From Rheum nobile (Eukaryota; Streptophyta; Magnoliopsida; Caryophyllales; Polygonaceae): a stretch of 64,000 nt of DNA. The notes under the pieces are model-generated. The model did no database searches. It was not told where the DNA came from and saw only the letters and a program-made list of their open reading frames with translations. Position 1 is the first letter of the stretch, and every line of letters starts with the position of its first letter. The position numbers were made by a program, and so were the translations under genes. The stretch is taken from NCBI GenBank assembly GCA_027886185.1, contig WOAB01000011.1, positions 11,550,001-11,614,000 of the forward strand, written 5' to 3'. Positions 22,935-32,860 of this stretch are shown here, piece by piece.

Positions 22935-23019
<85 letters not shown>
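22935..23019. repeat. (GA)n microsatellite, about 42 units
   Basis: Mirror of the (TC)n at 21813-21904 in the opposite arm. Confidence 0.97.
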
Positions 23020-23023
<4 letters not shown>

Positions 23024-23630
23024 GAGACCGGAGAGAGATCGTTGGGAAAATCCACGACGGCGCGAGAGAAGAAAAGGAGGAGGAAGCTAGAAGAAGAGTT
23101 GCACGTCTGTGTTATAACCTATTCTAGTACGCTAGAATATGGTATACGTTATATTCTAGCTTACAAGAATAGGTTATTATGCCAGGTATGGGTCGGCCCG
23201 AAATAGGTTATATACTTAAATACCTATACGCTTTTCTTAGGCGTACGCTGGTGGACGGTGCATGTAATAAAAAAGACGAATTTCATGTTTTTTTCAGACG
23301 CTTTATTCATAATACGTATAATTGTGTATACCCCTTATTACTTCGTATGCTTTAATACAGTGTATATAGGTTTTAAACATTTTCATCTACTTATTTCTTC
23401 TAAAATAACGTGTGCGTCAATATATATCTTGCGTACAGTAAAATTCAATGTACAAAATATAGTGCGAAAAGGTCAAAATTATAGTGCATATAGCTTCCAC
23501 GAAAACAAATAAAAAAAATCAATTTTGTGCTTAGCACAAACACTCAGCTAGGTATTTTCTTTCACATGAGAACTTGGAATCCTATTGAAATTGGATAGTC
23601 GGTAAACACCAACTGACTCATTTTTACAAG

Positions 23631-23646
23631 TTTACTGCCTTACTGG
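23631..23646. other. probable hAT excision footprint
   Basis: TTTACTGC followed by CTTACTGG. The left arm holds a hAT MITE at this exact place, flanked (in this orientation) by TTTACTGG and TTTAGTGG. The sequence here looks like two target copies joined back to back with altered bases at the joint, as hAT excision leaves. Confidence 0.65.
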
Positions 23647-23668
23647 TCATTTTGTTAACTTCAGTAAA

Positions 23669-23786
23669 TATTAGCCAAGGAAGTTGAAGAGTGATGTATT
23701 TATTAGACAAGTACATGAAGAGTCTTTGTAACACCATATATTGTACATTTCCAGTAAATAGAAATTAACAAACCCATTCAAAACTA
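23669..23786 (+). repeat. COP-1 5' LTR (about 118 of 120 bp)
   Basis: Starts TATTAGCC and matches 24879-24996; the last bases are lost at the deletion joint near 23784-23787. Confidence 0.85.
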
Positions 23787-24896
23787 TGGCCTCAAACAGG
23801 CCCCCAGGGCTTGGTTTAACAGGCTGAAAGATTATCTGTTATCGGTTGGTTTTCGGGGTTGCTATTCTGACACATCATTGTTCATCAGAAAGACTACTTC
23901 CGACACTATTTATCAGCTTGTCTACGTGGATGACATTATTGTCAAGGTTCCGATTCTCGTCTTGTATCTCAGTTCATTCAGCATCTGGACTCTATTTTTT
24001 CCCTTAAGGATCTAGGTCAGCTACACTATTTTCTTGGCATCGAGGTGACCTACTCTCATGGCTCTCTGTTCTTGTCTCAATACAAGTACATTCGAGACTT
24101 GCTTGATCGTAGCAACATGTTAGATGCCAAGCCTATCTCCTCTCCAGATGGTCCTCTAACACATCCAGATCCTCTTGACTCTCTCTTACCTGATCCTAGT
24201 TTGTATCGTCAGGTTGTGGGCATCTTACGGTATGCCACTATTACCAGACCAGAGATAAGTTATGTTGTTAATCGCGCTTGTCAGCACATGCATCATCCTC
24301 GTCAAAACCATTGGAGAGATGTCAAGCGCATTTTGCGCTATCTGAAAGGCACATTTAGTCATAGCCTGCAGTTCTCTCGGTCTTCCAGCACATCCTTGGT
24401 CACCTACTCTGATGCTGGTTGGGTTTCCGATCCTGCGGACCTCCGCTCTCAGCATGGATTTGCCATATTCTACGGGGGTAATCTCATTAGTTGGGCCTCT
24501 AAGAAGCAAACTGTTGTGGCGCGCTCTAGCACCGAGTCTGAGTACAGGGCCATTGCGTTCGCCATGTCCGAGTTGGTTTGGATTCGACAGCTCCTTTTTG
24601 AGTTATGCGAGCCCGTTCGTGGTGTTCCTGTTGTGTTTTGTGACAACTTGTATGCCACGTTCCTTTCCTCTAATCCGGTTGTCACCTCTCGTACCAAACA
24701 CATTCGGCTGGATTACTACTTCGTCCGGGAAAAGGTTGAAGCAGGTGAACTTGCCGTTCGCTACATTCCAGCTGTTGAGCAACGTGCAGACATATTCACC
24801 AAACCGCTTACGGGTCGTTTATTTGATGCCATGCGGTCCAAGCTTCTCGTCGTACCCCGACCATCAGCTTGCGGGGGTATTAGCCAAGGAAGTTGA
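23787..24896 (+). pseudogene. COP-1 reverse transcriptase and RNase H remnant
   Basis: Copia RT from the finger/palm onward: LKQAPRAWFNRLKDYL and LVYVDDIIV (catalytic Y-V-D-D). A one-base loss near 23942 shifts the frame, which then runs 24045-24896 open: DLGQLHYFLG (in the shifted frame), HSPRQNHW-like region, RILRYLKGT, TYSDAGW (RNase H Asp), STESEYRAI (Glu), VFCDN (Asp), HIRLDYYFVREKV, DIFTKPLT. This is the normal copia C-terminus. The stop lies just inside the 3' LTR. Confidence 0.92.
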
Positions 24897-24998
24897 AGAG
24901 TGATGTATTTATTAGACAAGTACATGAAGAGTCTTTGTAACACTATATATTGTACATTTCCAGTAAATAGAAATTAACAAACCCATTCAAAACTAATA
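24879..24998 (+). repeat. COP-1 3' LTR (120 bp, TATTAG...CTAATA ends)
   Basis: Preceded by a G-rich tract (GCGGGGG). The ends are TA...TA, not TG...CA, and form a 6-bp inverted pair. A TA/TA class of non-canonical LTR ends has been described mostly in plant Copia elements. Confidence 0.85.
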
Positions 24999-25242
24999 GT
25001 AAACACATGATTAATTTAACTGCATCAAAGGATTGCATATTCGCTTTTATTGTTTTCATATATGTACTCAAATGTCTTTTAATTCATTTATAACATAAAA
25101 GTTATCTTTTTATAATTTATTTTCTTAATTCTTACTCTTTTTGTTTACGTAATGTCTGTTTTGAATGCTAAGGACTTAAGTTTTAAGGATTAATCTTTTC
25201 TCTATATTATTCTATACTTACAAGTTACAACTTACAAGTGAT

Positions 25243-25503
25243 GAGTTTGGATCATATGCGGAGCACTCTTCCCGTGCGGACGTGCGGAGCATGCACTTTT
25301 GGGTCTTATTTGTGCATTTTAACGTCTTATTTGTGCACTTTTTCAACAAAAAAAAAAAAATTCTTTTTCAAATTTTTTTCCAAGCATTTTTCAAATTTTT
25401 TAAAAAAGTGCACAAATAATGTCCAAAAGTGTACAAATAAGATCCTATAGTGCATGTCCGCATGTCCGCACGAGAAGAGTGCTCCGTACTAGAACGGCAC
25501 TCT
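25243..25503. mobile_element. MULE-type MITE (261 bp)
   Basis: Flanked by the 9-bp repeat ACAAGTGAT (25234-25242 and 25504-25512), with an empty site at about 26190-26200. The ends share GGAGCACTCTTC and CGTGCGGAC(G/A)TGCGGA in inverted order, so the whole element folds back on itself around an A/T-rich centre. 9-bp duplications are typical of Mutator-like elements. Confidence 0.8.
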
Positions 25504-25687
25504 ACAAGTGATAATTGAATCCATTTGTCTCTAGCAACAAATATGACTATCGTCATACTGGCCAAATACTCTTTTTCTGAATTGTTGGGTAAATTAAAAA
25601 AAAAAGAGTACTGTTAAATCTTATCACTAAGTTTAAGCTGAGACATGCACCGATGCACCTATTTTTGGAACTGGATAAATGTACATT

Positions 25688-25929
25688 TATAAAAACTTAT
25701 TTTTGTGATTTAAATCTGTTAGGGTTGGTTGAAATTATATTTTCAAATAAGATGAAGGAAAAAAATTTAAGGTAATATATTTTATTTTCATGACTTAAAT
25801 CTATTAAGGCTGGTTGAAATTACATTTTCAAATTAAATAAAGATAATAAACTTCAAAAAAAATATTATTTTTAAAAAAAAATTTATAGTTTTTTTCAGCG
25901 CCTCTCGGCCCCACCTGGCTCCGCCCCTG
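25688..25929. mobile_element. 5'-truncated copy of the hAT MITE
   Basis: Inverted relative to 8807-9213 and lacking its first 150 bp or so. It ends CTCCGCCCCTG and is followed by the same 8-bp target copy TTTAGTGG (25930-25937). An 18-bp stretch of unclear origin joins it to the preceding duplication. Confidence 0.8.
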
Positions 25930-26758
25930 TTTAGTGGTCATTTTGTTAACTTCAGTAAACACATGATTAATTTAACTGCATCAAAGGATTGCATATTCGC
26001 TTTTATTATTTTTATATATGTACTCAAATGTCTTTTAATTCATTTATAACATAAAAGTTATCTTTTTAAAATTTATTTTCTTAATTCTTAGTCTTTTTGT
26101 TTACGTAATGTCTGTTTTGAATGCTAAGGACTTAAGTTTTAAGGATTAATCTTTTCTCTATATTATTCTATACTTACAAGTTACAACTTACAAGTGATAA
26201 TTGAATCCATTTGTCTCTAGCAACAAATATGACTATCGTCATACTGGCCATATACTCTTTTTTTGAATTGTTGGGTAAATTAAAAAAAAAAAAGAGTACT
26301 GTTCAATCTTATCACTAAGTTTAAGCTGAGACATGCACGGATGCACCTATTTTTGGAACTAGTCTATTTTCATGCTCGTGTTTCTGTTTTCTTACCTGCC
26401 ATGTATTCTTTTTAGGGTTGTACTGTTAAATCTTATTATAATTGTTTTTTCTATAATTTGGTCCAACGTTTAATAATGATAATTGATTTGTTTGGACGTC
26501 CATTATTTTGCCTGGCTTGTCAGGTCATGGAAAAAGATATGGAAGCAAATCAGATATTGATAGAGAAAGTAGATTTCTTATTAATTGTTCTTTATTTAAT
26601 TATTTGCTATACCGAAAGTTTTGAATTCAGAAATTTAGTAGCCATAAAATGTTGACAATTTGATCTCCGTCACCAAATATTACACTCAGAAATTCAGAAA
26701 TTTTAGTTTAGTGAGGGTGAAAAATAAATTAGTATTATAATATATATAAAATATAAAA

Positions 26759-26925
26759 GAGTTTTTCTAATCTATGCACCTAATGCATATGTTAAGAACC
26801 TTATTTTAAAAAGTTGTGGTTAGATGTTATTATTTTAGAAAATTAATTTTTTTTAGATGGGTTTAAGCAGTTTCCAAAATAAATAGGATTAACCTATACC
26901 CTAAGGGCATAGGATAGAAAAACCG
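26759..26925. mobile_element. small MULE-type MITE (167 bp)
   Basis: The 9-bp repeat AATATAAAA flanks it (26750-26758 and 26926-26934). Ends GAGTTTTTCTAATCTATGC and, inverted, CGGTTTTTCTATCCTATGC. The left arm near 6250-6275 is the empty site. Confidence 0.8.
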
Positions 26926-28017
26926 AATATAAAATACTAAAAGTCGTAATAATTTTTATTATAATATTGGTCGATGTGTCTTATTATAAAATCTCACAAT
27001 AATATTTTTAATTTCGATAGATGATTCTACATTTTTCAATATACGTTATAATTTCTTACAATAACAACTTAATTAGAGCGTCACAATAAGCACAAAACAT
27101 AGACAATTAAGATGAACATGAACTAAATTATTATGGAATAAAACTTTTTAGTAAGTTATTTGCAGTGCATTATAAATAAAGCAAGGTCTTTAAAACTAGT
27201 TAGAATTTTTTTTTGTTGAAGGCATGGCTTATTAAGATGAACATGAACTAAATTAAGATGAACATGAACTAAATTATTATGGAATAAAACTTTTTAGTAA
27301 GTTATTTGCAGTGCATTATAAATTAAGCAAAGTCTTTGAAACTAGTTAGATTATTTTTGTTGAAGGCATGTTTTATTTCAAGCAAATTTTTTTTATTTCT
27401 TATCTTTATAAGTCATAATCCATGGTTCAAGTAATTACTGTGTTCTTTTTTATTGGATCTTTTGAGTGAAATAATCAGCCAATAACAACCCTATGTCCAT
27501 ATTCCATTTTTCCATTATTAATTTATTAGACTTTTTAATTTTTTTTATATTTTTTTTAAATTCAGTGGGGTCCAACGGAGGCAACAACCCCGCTGGACCC
27601 CATGTAAGTCCGTCCCTGATTACACTCTCGTTAGTTTGACGGTGTGAGGCGTTAAAGTTGATGAGATGGCATTAGTATTTAATTAATCTTTAATAAATTA
27701 GTAAATTAAGAAAGTAATACACATAAATGATTACTGCTACTAATGTAATGTAAAATCTACGAAATGTTTGATATGAGAATGCATCTCCAAGTGACAATGG
27801 TAAGAACACTATTTAACTTTTTGATTTGCTTGTAGAAGGAAAATGAGGGAGATATGGAAAGGTGATATTTTTGGAAATAAGTGAAACTTTATAAAATAAG
27901 CTCAATAATTTTAAAGTCTATCAAATTCTCAATTCCATTTGTTCATTTAAATATAGTCACGTGTTAACTCATTTAAAGGAGTTGACTGGGGGTCTTTGAC
28001 ATTGATCGTCTAGTCTC

Positions 28018-28510
28018 TGGCGGATCTGAGCCCTATTTATAGGCTCAGAATGGAGCTCCACACTCAATGCAGAGGAGGCCAACCGATCTAGCTCCCGTCG
28101 CTCGGAGAACCACGTGGGAAATGCCGATCGTCGGCACTCGGAAAAGAAGAGGAAGAAGACAAAGCAGAGTGCCGCGATCGTGGTTTCAGAACCGCGATCG
28201 CGGTTTGTCCTTTTGCCAAAACCGTGCCCGCGGTTTCATAACCGCAGTCGCGGGTAGTGTCGCGCTCGCAGCTGCATAGCCGCGATCGCGGGCAATGCCG
28301 TGCCCGCGGCTCTCGGGCCTTGATCAAAGGTTTTGCTAATTCCGATTTTAGCAACCCTCCAATAATTAAAACCCATATATTTCATTAAATGTGTATTCAC
28401 ACATTCATATGGTTCTTACAGGGTTACAGAACATGCCTAACACGTCTTGTTTACAAAACGAATGTTTGAAAATTACACAAATAACCCTACTAGAATTGAG
28501 GGTTATTACA
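28018..28510 (-). repeat. GYP-C 3' LTR, truncated (493 bp)
   Basis: Matches 45790-46281 inside the 5' LTR. It keeps the inverted-repeat-framed TATA box (28026-28048) and the CCGCGATCGCGG words (28172-28310), including a perfect 16-bp palindrome AACCGCGATCGCGGTT at 28190-28205. It begins on the minus strand TGTAATAACCC after a TAAGGGGTAGTAA polypurine-like tract. Confidence 0.85.
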
Positions 28511-29484
28511 TTACTACCCCTTAAAAATAGTTTCGACCCCGAAACTAACACTTCGACCCCAAAACTAACACTACCAAGTTAGAAGGATCGATTTCCTCAT
28601 TAACTTCTCTACTTGAGTTTAGTATCCTCAATTATTTCATACTCAAAATTAATCCTAGGAAAGTCGATCTATTTCCTCAACCATGACATCCATCATATGT
28701 CTCGTTTCCATATATTATCTCATGTGCCAACTCTTAATATACTCACAAGGTCATGATTACCTTAAAATCATAGTCTCCAAAATCATCACAGCGATCTTAA
28801 TATACCTTAAGAATGAAAACGCACCTTCTTCTTCCAATTTTTCTCTTTATAAACGACTCCCAAAGTTCGTACCCTATCCCTTATAACCTAACTTAGTACC
28901 CCTAATTGTCATATCGTCTTACTTCTTACATACACATCTCATCCATTTCATGATTTACCTTAATTAAATTTGGCCCTTATGCCATCTCTTACCCAAAAAT
29001 CTTTCCATTAATCAGGCTCTTACATAAGACCTTTTAGAATTCCTTAAATTTCCCAATTAATCACGCAACATCTTATTCATTCTTTACTCAAACATGATTT
29101 TAATAGTCCGTTTCACATGATTATAATCAATCACCATTATTTATCCAAAATGTGTCATAAGATCACCTAAATAGGCATATATCACTTTTTCGTCAAGTTC
29201 ATTTGATAAAATCCATACACTTACGTTATCCAATACTATAATATCACACAAGTTACAACAAACTTTTACCGATTGAGTTTGTTATTCACCCATAAATCCT
29301 TAAACAGTTAATCGTCCTCATACAAATTATTATCCCAAATCAAGCAACCTTTTGCTTTACCGAATTTTAGTATTTACCCAAGACTTAATCGTCTTAATAC
29401 TCCTCATATTATTTTATCATTTCCTTACCAAAACACTCATAATGAATCCTTAAATAGGTTTTCCAAAATAATACTTTCACACAC
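28511..29484 (-). other. GYP-C internal 3' region, non-coding
   Basis: About 970 bp of AT-rich sequence without a domain in any frame. It starts with the GGGGTCGAAAC phrase that also precedes the 3' LTRs of GYP-A and GYP-B, which links the three elements. It ends with the CACAC target copy (29480-29484). Confidence 0.65.
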
Positions 29485-29810
29485 TGTAACACCCCCAAAT
29501 CTTAACCCATTTGGAAAAAGGTATTACCGCCAGTGACCTCGGTTTTCCTCACCGAAGCCACCCAATGTGATACCCCGTATTTCTGTAAGGTTATTTTGGG
29601 AATTTTGGGGATTTTCCCGAACACCCGTTTTGTACGTCGGATTTAATTCAGGAAGTTGGAGACATTCTGTAATGTGCTCAATATCTGTAATATTTTTCTA
29701 AGTGAAATAAAATACAGACGACGTACTTTGGATGTTAATACTCGTTCGTGTACGATTATTTTTATCCCGAGTTAAGTCAATATCGTCCAAAAGCTGAGAA
29801 GGGCAAAGCC

Positions 29811-30015
29811 ACGGTGGCGGCGACCGCCACAATTAAGGCGGCGACCGCCGCGAAGGGCTCGAGGCAACAGTGCCCTCGTCTTCTAGCTGGGCGCGAAGAC
29901 CAGAAAACGGCGACCACCGCATTAAGGTCGGCGACCGTCGTAAGTAGCCCGCCGCAATTGTTTTGTTCAGCGGCGACCATGTTGAGACGCGGCGCCCGCC
30001 GCAAGCTAGCGGGGG
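29811..30015 (+). repeat. GGCGACCGCCG word array 1 in GYP-A LTR
   Basis: At least six variants of GGCGGCGACCGCCGC in 205 bp, each close to its own reverse complement (GACC/GGTC at the centre). A second group lies at 30358-30445, and both recur in the 3' LTR (about 35277-35480 and 35820-35912). Confidence 0.8.
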
Positions 30016-30110
30016 CGTAGGCCTACGAGTCGTCGGCGACGTCTGACGACGCCGAACTAGCCCCGCCACGCCTCCATTTAGGCCATCATTGTGTTCCCCT
30101 GGGCTTTGGC

Positions 30111-30118
30111 TATAAATT
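30111..30118 (+). promoter_or_regulatory. LTR TATA box (GYP-A)
   Basis: TATAAATT about 545 bp into the LTR, after the first GC array. At the same place in the 3' LTR (about 35575) it reads ATTAAATT, so that copy looks damaged. Confidence 0.5.
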
Positions 30119-32413
30119 GGAGCCTTTGGTGAGCGGATTTGGCACACAATCAGAAGCTCAATCTCAAAATCTCTCTCGCCGGAGTTTTGTGCCCTCGCCG
30201 GATTTCGGAAGCAATCGCCGGGGTGTTGTTTGGTGTGTTTCCAGTGGCCTTTGTGAAGCCTCTTGGTTGCCTTTGAAGGTCAGAACCCAATCAAGGCCAA
30301 AGGGGAGCGTTTCGCGTGTGTTTGGTGAGTTTTCTGCCCTCGCCGTTCTGTCCTGGGTTCACCGCGGCGACCACCGTGTTCTCGGTGGCGACCGCCGTGA
30401 TAAACGCGGCGCCCACCGTGATGAACCCGACGACCGCCGCCAGAAGGTCATGGCTTATTTTGGCCTCGGCCTTGGGTGGTCGTTGTTCGGGCGTCGTTCC
30501 TTTCGTATCCTTTCGTCTTCCTTTAGATTCGTACTGTTGTTATGTCGGATCTAACTTAGGGTTTCTTTATGGGTCGACTCGAAGGTTGTTGTGCTGTCGG
30601 AGCTATACCCGTGTCGAGCCCGGAATCCCGTCGTCGTTAGGCTTGTTCCAATTCTGCGGATTAAGGCAAGTGGCGGTTCGCTCTTGCTCATCGTTCCATA
30701 TTTACATTAATTATCAGTTGTTTATCTGAGTAATTAATTTGGAATGATTGTTGTGTTTGTCTGGAAATGGTTTTATAAACTATTTTGGAAACTGTAATAA
30801 TGACAATATTATAGGTTGTGTATCTGTTAGAACAACGCAATTATATGTGATAATTACCGTGATGGTATTGTTGTGAATATAATCTTAATGCTAGAATAAC
30901 ATGTGGATTAATAGGAAAGCTAATCCAAGTAAGGATTAGCCATTTCTATTATCTCCATGTTTAAGTCGTTTTCCTGGATGGCTTGAATATGAATAATTGC
31001 TGTGTTAGATTGTTTAGTTAGCACGAGTGTTCGTGGGAACGCTAATCCAAGTAAGGATAAGTCGTTTCTTTTTAACTTAATGTTCGTAGGAACGCTAATC
31101 CAAGTAAGGATTTGTCGTTTCTTTAAATCGTAATACTCCTCGGGTTAATTTCCGAATAATAATTTAAGGGTCATGACCTATGCTTCCTATCCACCTTTAA
31201 GGATCTGAAGTGTTTAAGCGCCTTGCTAGCGTAATTGGGTGAACATAATTGTCACCCTGTGTATTAAGCACCTAGCTAGTGCAATTGGGGTGGACGTAAC
31301 TGTCACCCTGTAAATTAAAGTGTAAGCACTGTGGCAGTGTAATCTGGGTGAACGTAAGGTCACCCTGTGTAATAATAACTTTCGTTGTTCTCGGAATAAT
31401 ATTAAGCCTCGTGTGTGTGTGTTTGTGTGTTGTTTGAGTTTGGGTCGACATAATGGTCACCCTGAGATTTAAGCTTTGTTACCGCGCTTAATAATATGAA
31501 TGTATTTCAGTGGCGTGTGTTTTATAATTAAATAAGATAGAGTGCCCAAGTGCACAAGATTAATATACCTTTGGCGAGTAGTGCAGCTAAGTAAATAGTG
31601 CAGCTAGGAAAGCTCGTCTTGACTTTTGATCAGAGTACGTTCTCTTTCCAATCTGGAATCGCTGTATGCGGTGAGGTTGGTTGTGAACCGAAACATCTAA
31701 GTCAGCTTTTAAATCTGTTGTCTGATTCTTTAAACGTTCCAGATTTGTCATATTTCCTTAAGACTCACTTCCGTTGGAGTCTTCTTTCGGGAAGATTTCT
31801 GTGAAGATTCAGTCTTCCAAAATCTTCTCTTGTGCATGCCTTTTGTCATATTCAAGTATAGTATGGTGGTTGACTAACGTACTCGACTTTTATTCGAGAG
31901 ACGAGGAGTCTAACCTAATACGACTACTTTGAACCTTCTGCTTTGTACCCTTGCATAGTCTATTCAGTAGACTAACCAACCGCAATTGTTCTCTGCATGG
32001 TTGGCTGGTGTCATTCGTTCGATTCGACACATCAAATAGAGCGAAGATATGAGGAGACTAGATTGACTATGAAGACGACGGTTATTTTTGGATGTTTTAA
32101 TAATTATCTTTTAATCAGGTTGAGATCTTTTGGGCAATGTATTTTATAAAGACTTCCGCTTTAACTTATTTACTCTGTTATTTGTTTATCAAGACTTTCG
32201 CTGTATTTGTTTAAACTCTGTGTTTGTCCTATTCGGGATTGGGATGTAATTCCGGGACTCATGTTTTATATGAATAAAGTTATCATTTTGTATCATATGT
32301 GTTTCATGATTGTATTTAAACGGTAAAGCCTTGGGTGATCTCGGTAAGGAACACTGAGGTCACTGGAGGTAATACCTTTCCAAATGGGTTAAGATTTGGG
32401 GGTGTTACAGTTG

Positions 32414-32425
32414 TGGTATCAGAGC
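32414..32425 (+). other. primer binding site, tRNA-iMet (GYP-A)
   Basis: TGGTATCAGAGC, perfect match to the initiator tRNA-Met complement, 4 bp after the LTR. Confidence 0.9.
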
Positions 32426-32860
32426 TAAAAGTTTTTTTTTAAAAAACGGGTTGGGTATTTGAAAACCATTTACTCGTTTTCGATTGAAAAGTATTTTCAA
32501 AAGGCTCTGAGTTTAAAAATAAAAACGGTGTTTTCATTTTCAACCGTTCATAGTCATGTCTTCTATACAGTCCGATATAGTAATCTTGCTTCTATATCTA
32601 GAAAGACTAATTCCTTCCCCGTTGCCCCGTAAGATATGGGTGCATTCTGTTCTCTTCAGAGGAACCCGGGAGAAGCCAAGGTGGTTTCGCCATACCCAAT
32701 AAGGCTTGAATTCCCAGTTCCATCGTTTTGAGTTAAGATTGTAGAATCTACTAACTCGGTTTGAGTTCATCAATAGAAATTACCAAGTTGATCTATTCTA
32801 AGTTGATTTTATTACAATAAGTATATCAGAATGATGTTAATATGATAAAATCCTTGGGAT

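Larger units (their letters stand above)
23669..24998 (+). mobile_element. COP-1: internally deleted Ty1/copia element
   Basis: Two short LTRs (23669-23786 and 24879-24998) enclose the end of a copia polyprotein. The target repeat GTAAA is present on both sides (23664-23668 and 24999-25003), and the left arm and 25945-25960 show the empty site. Gag, protease, integrase and most of RT are gone: the 5' LTR runs directly into RT with only CTA shared at the joint. Confidence 0.88.
25001..26358. repeat. partial tandem duplication within PAL right arm
   Basis: The stretch from GTAAACACATGATTAATTT to CTATTTTTGGAACT occurs twice, at about 25001-25672 (with a 261-bp MITE inside) and 25950-26358, separated by a truncated hAT MITE. 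The left arm has one copy (about 8380-8786). Confidence 0.8.
22726..28022. repeat. PAL right arm of giant inverted repeat
   Basis: Inverted counterpart of 4100-9280 + 21286-22123. It lacks the PIF-type, mariner-type and LINE insertions of the left arm and shows clean empty sites for each. It has its own insertions (copia, two MULE-type MITEs) and an internal partial duplication (about 25000-25672 and 25950-26358). Its outer end is cut at 28018-28022 where it joins the LTR of GYP-C. Confidence 0.85.
29566..32409 (+). repeat. GYP-A 5' LTR (2,844 bp)
   Basis: TGTGATACCCCG...GGGGGTGTTACA. GC-rich in its first third (two arrays of GGCGACCGCCG words) and AT-rich afterwards. It shows several short direct repeats, for example a GCTAATCCAAGTAAGGAT phrase three times (30919-31115) and a GGTGAACGTAA...GTCACCCTGT phrase repeated from 31230 to 31470. 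Confidence 0.92.

Noticed and set aside
21591..23127. ORFs rich in RERERE or SLSLSL repeats on both strands
   Set aside because: They are translations of the (TC)n and (GA)n microsatellites.
28067..28354. Short R/S/D-rich ORFs around the CCGCGATCGCGG words (also 45377-45884 and 60397-60904)
   Set aside because: They are translations of the palindromic word array inside the GYP-C LTR, with no domain and a TATA box within the same region.
29748..30729. ORFs in the GYP-A LTR (90 to 145 codons) repeated in the 3' LTR
   Set aside because: They lie wholly in the LTR, owe their length to GC-rich word arrays, and show no domain.
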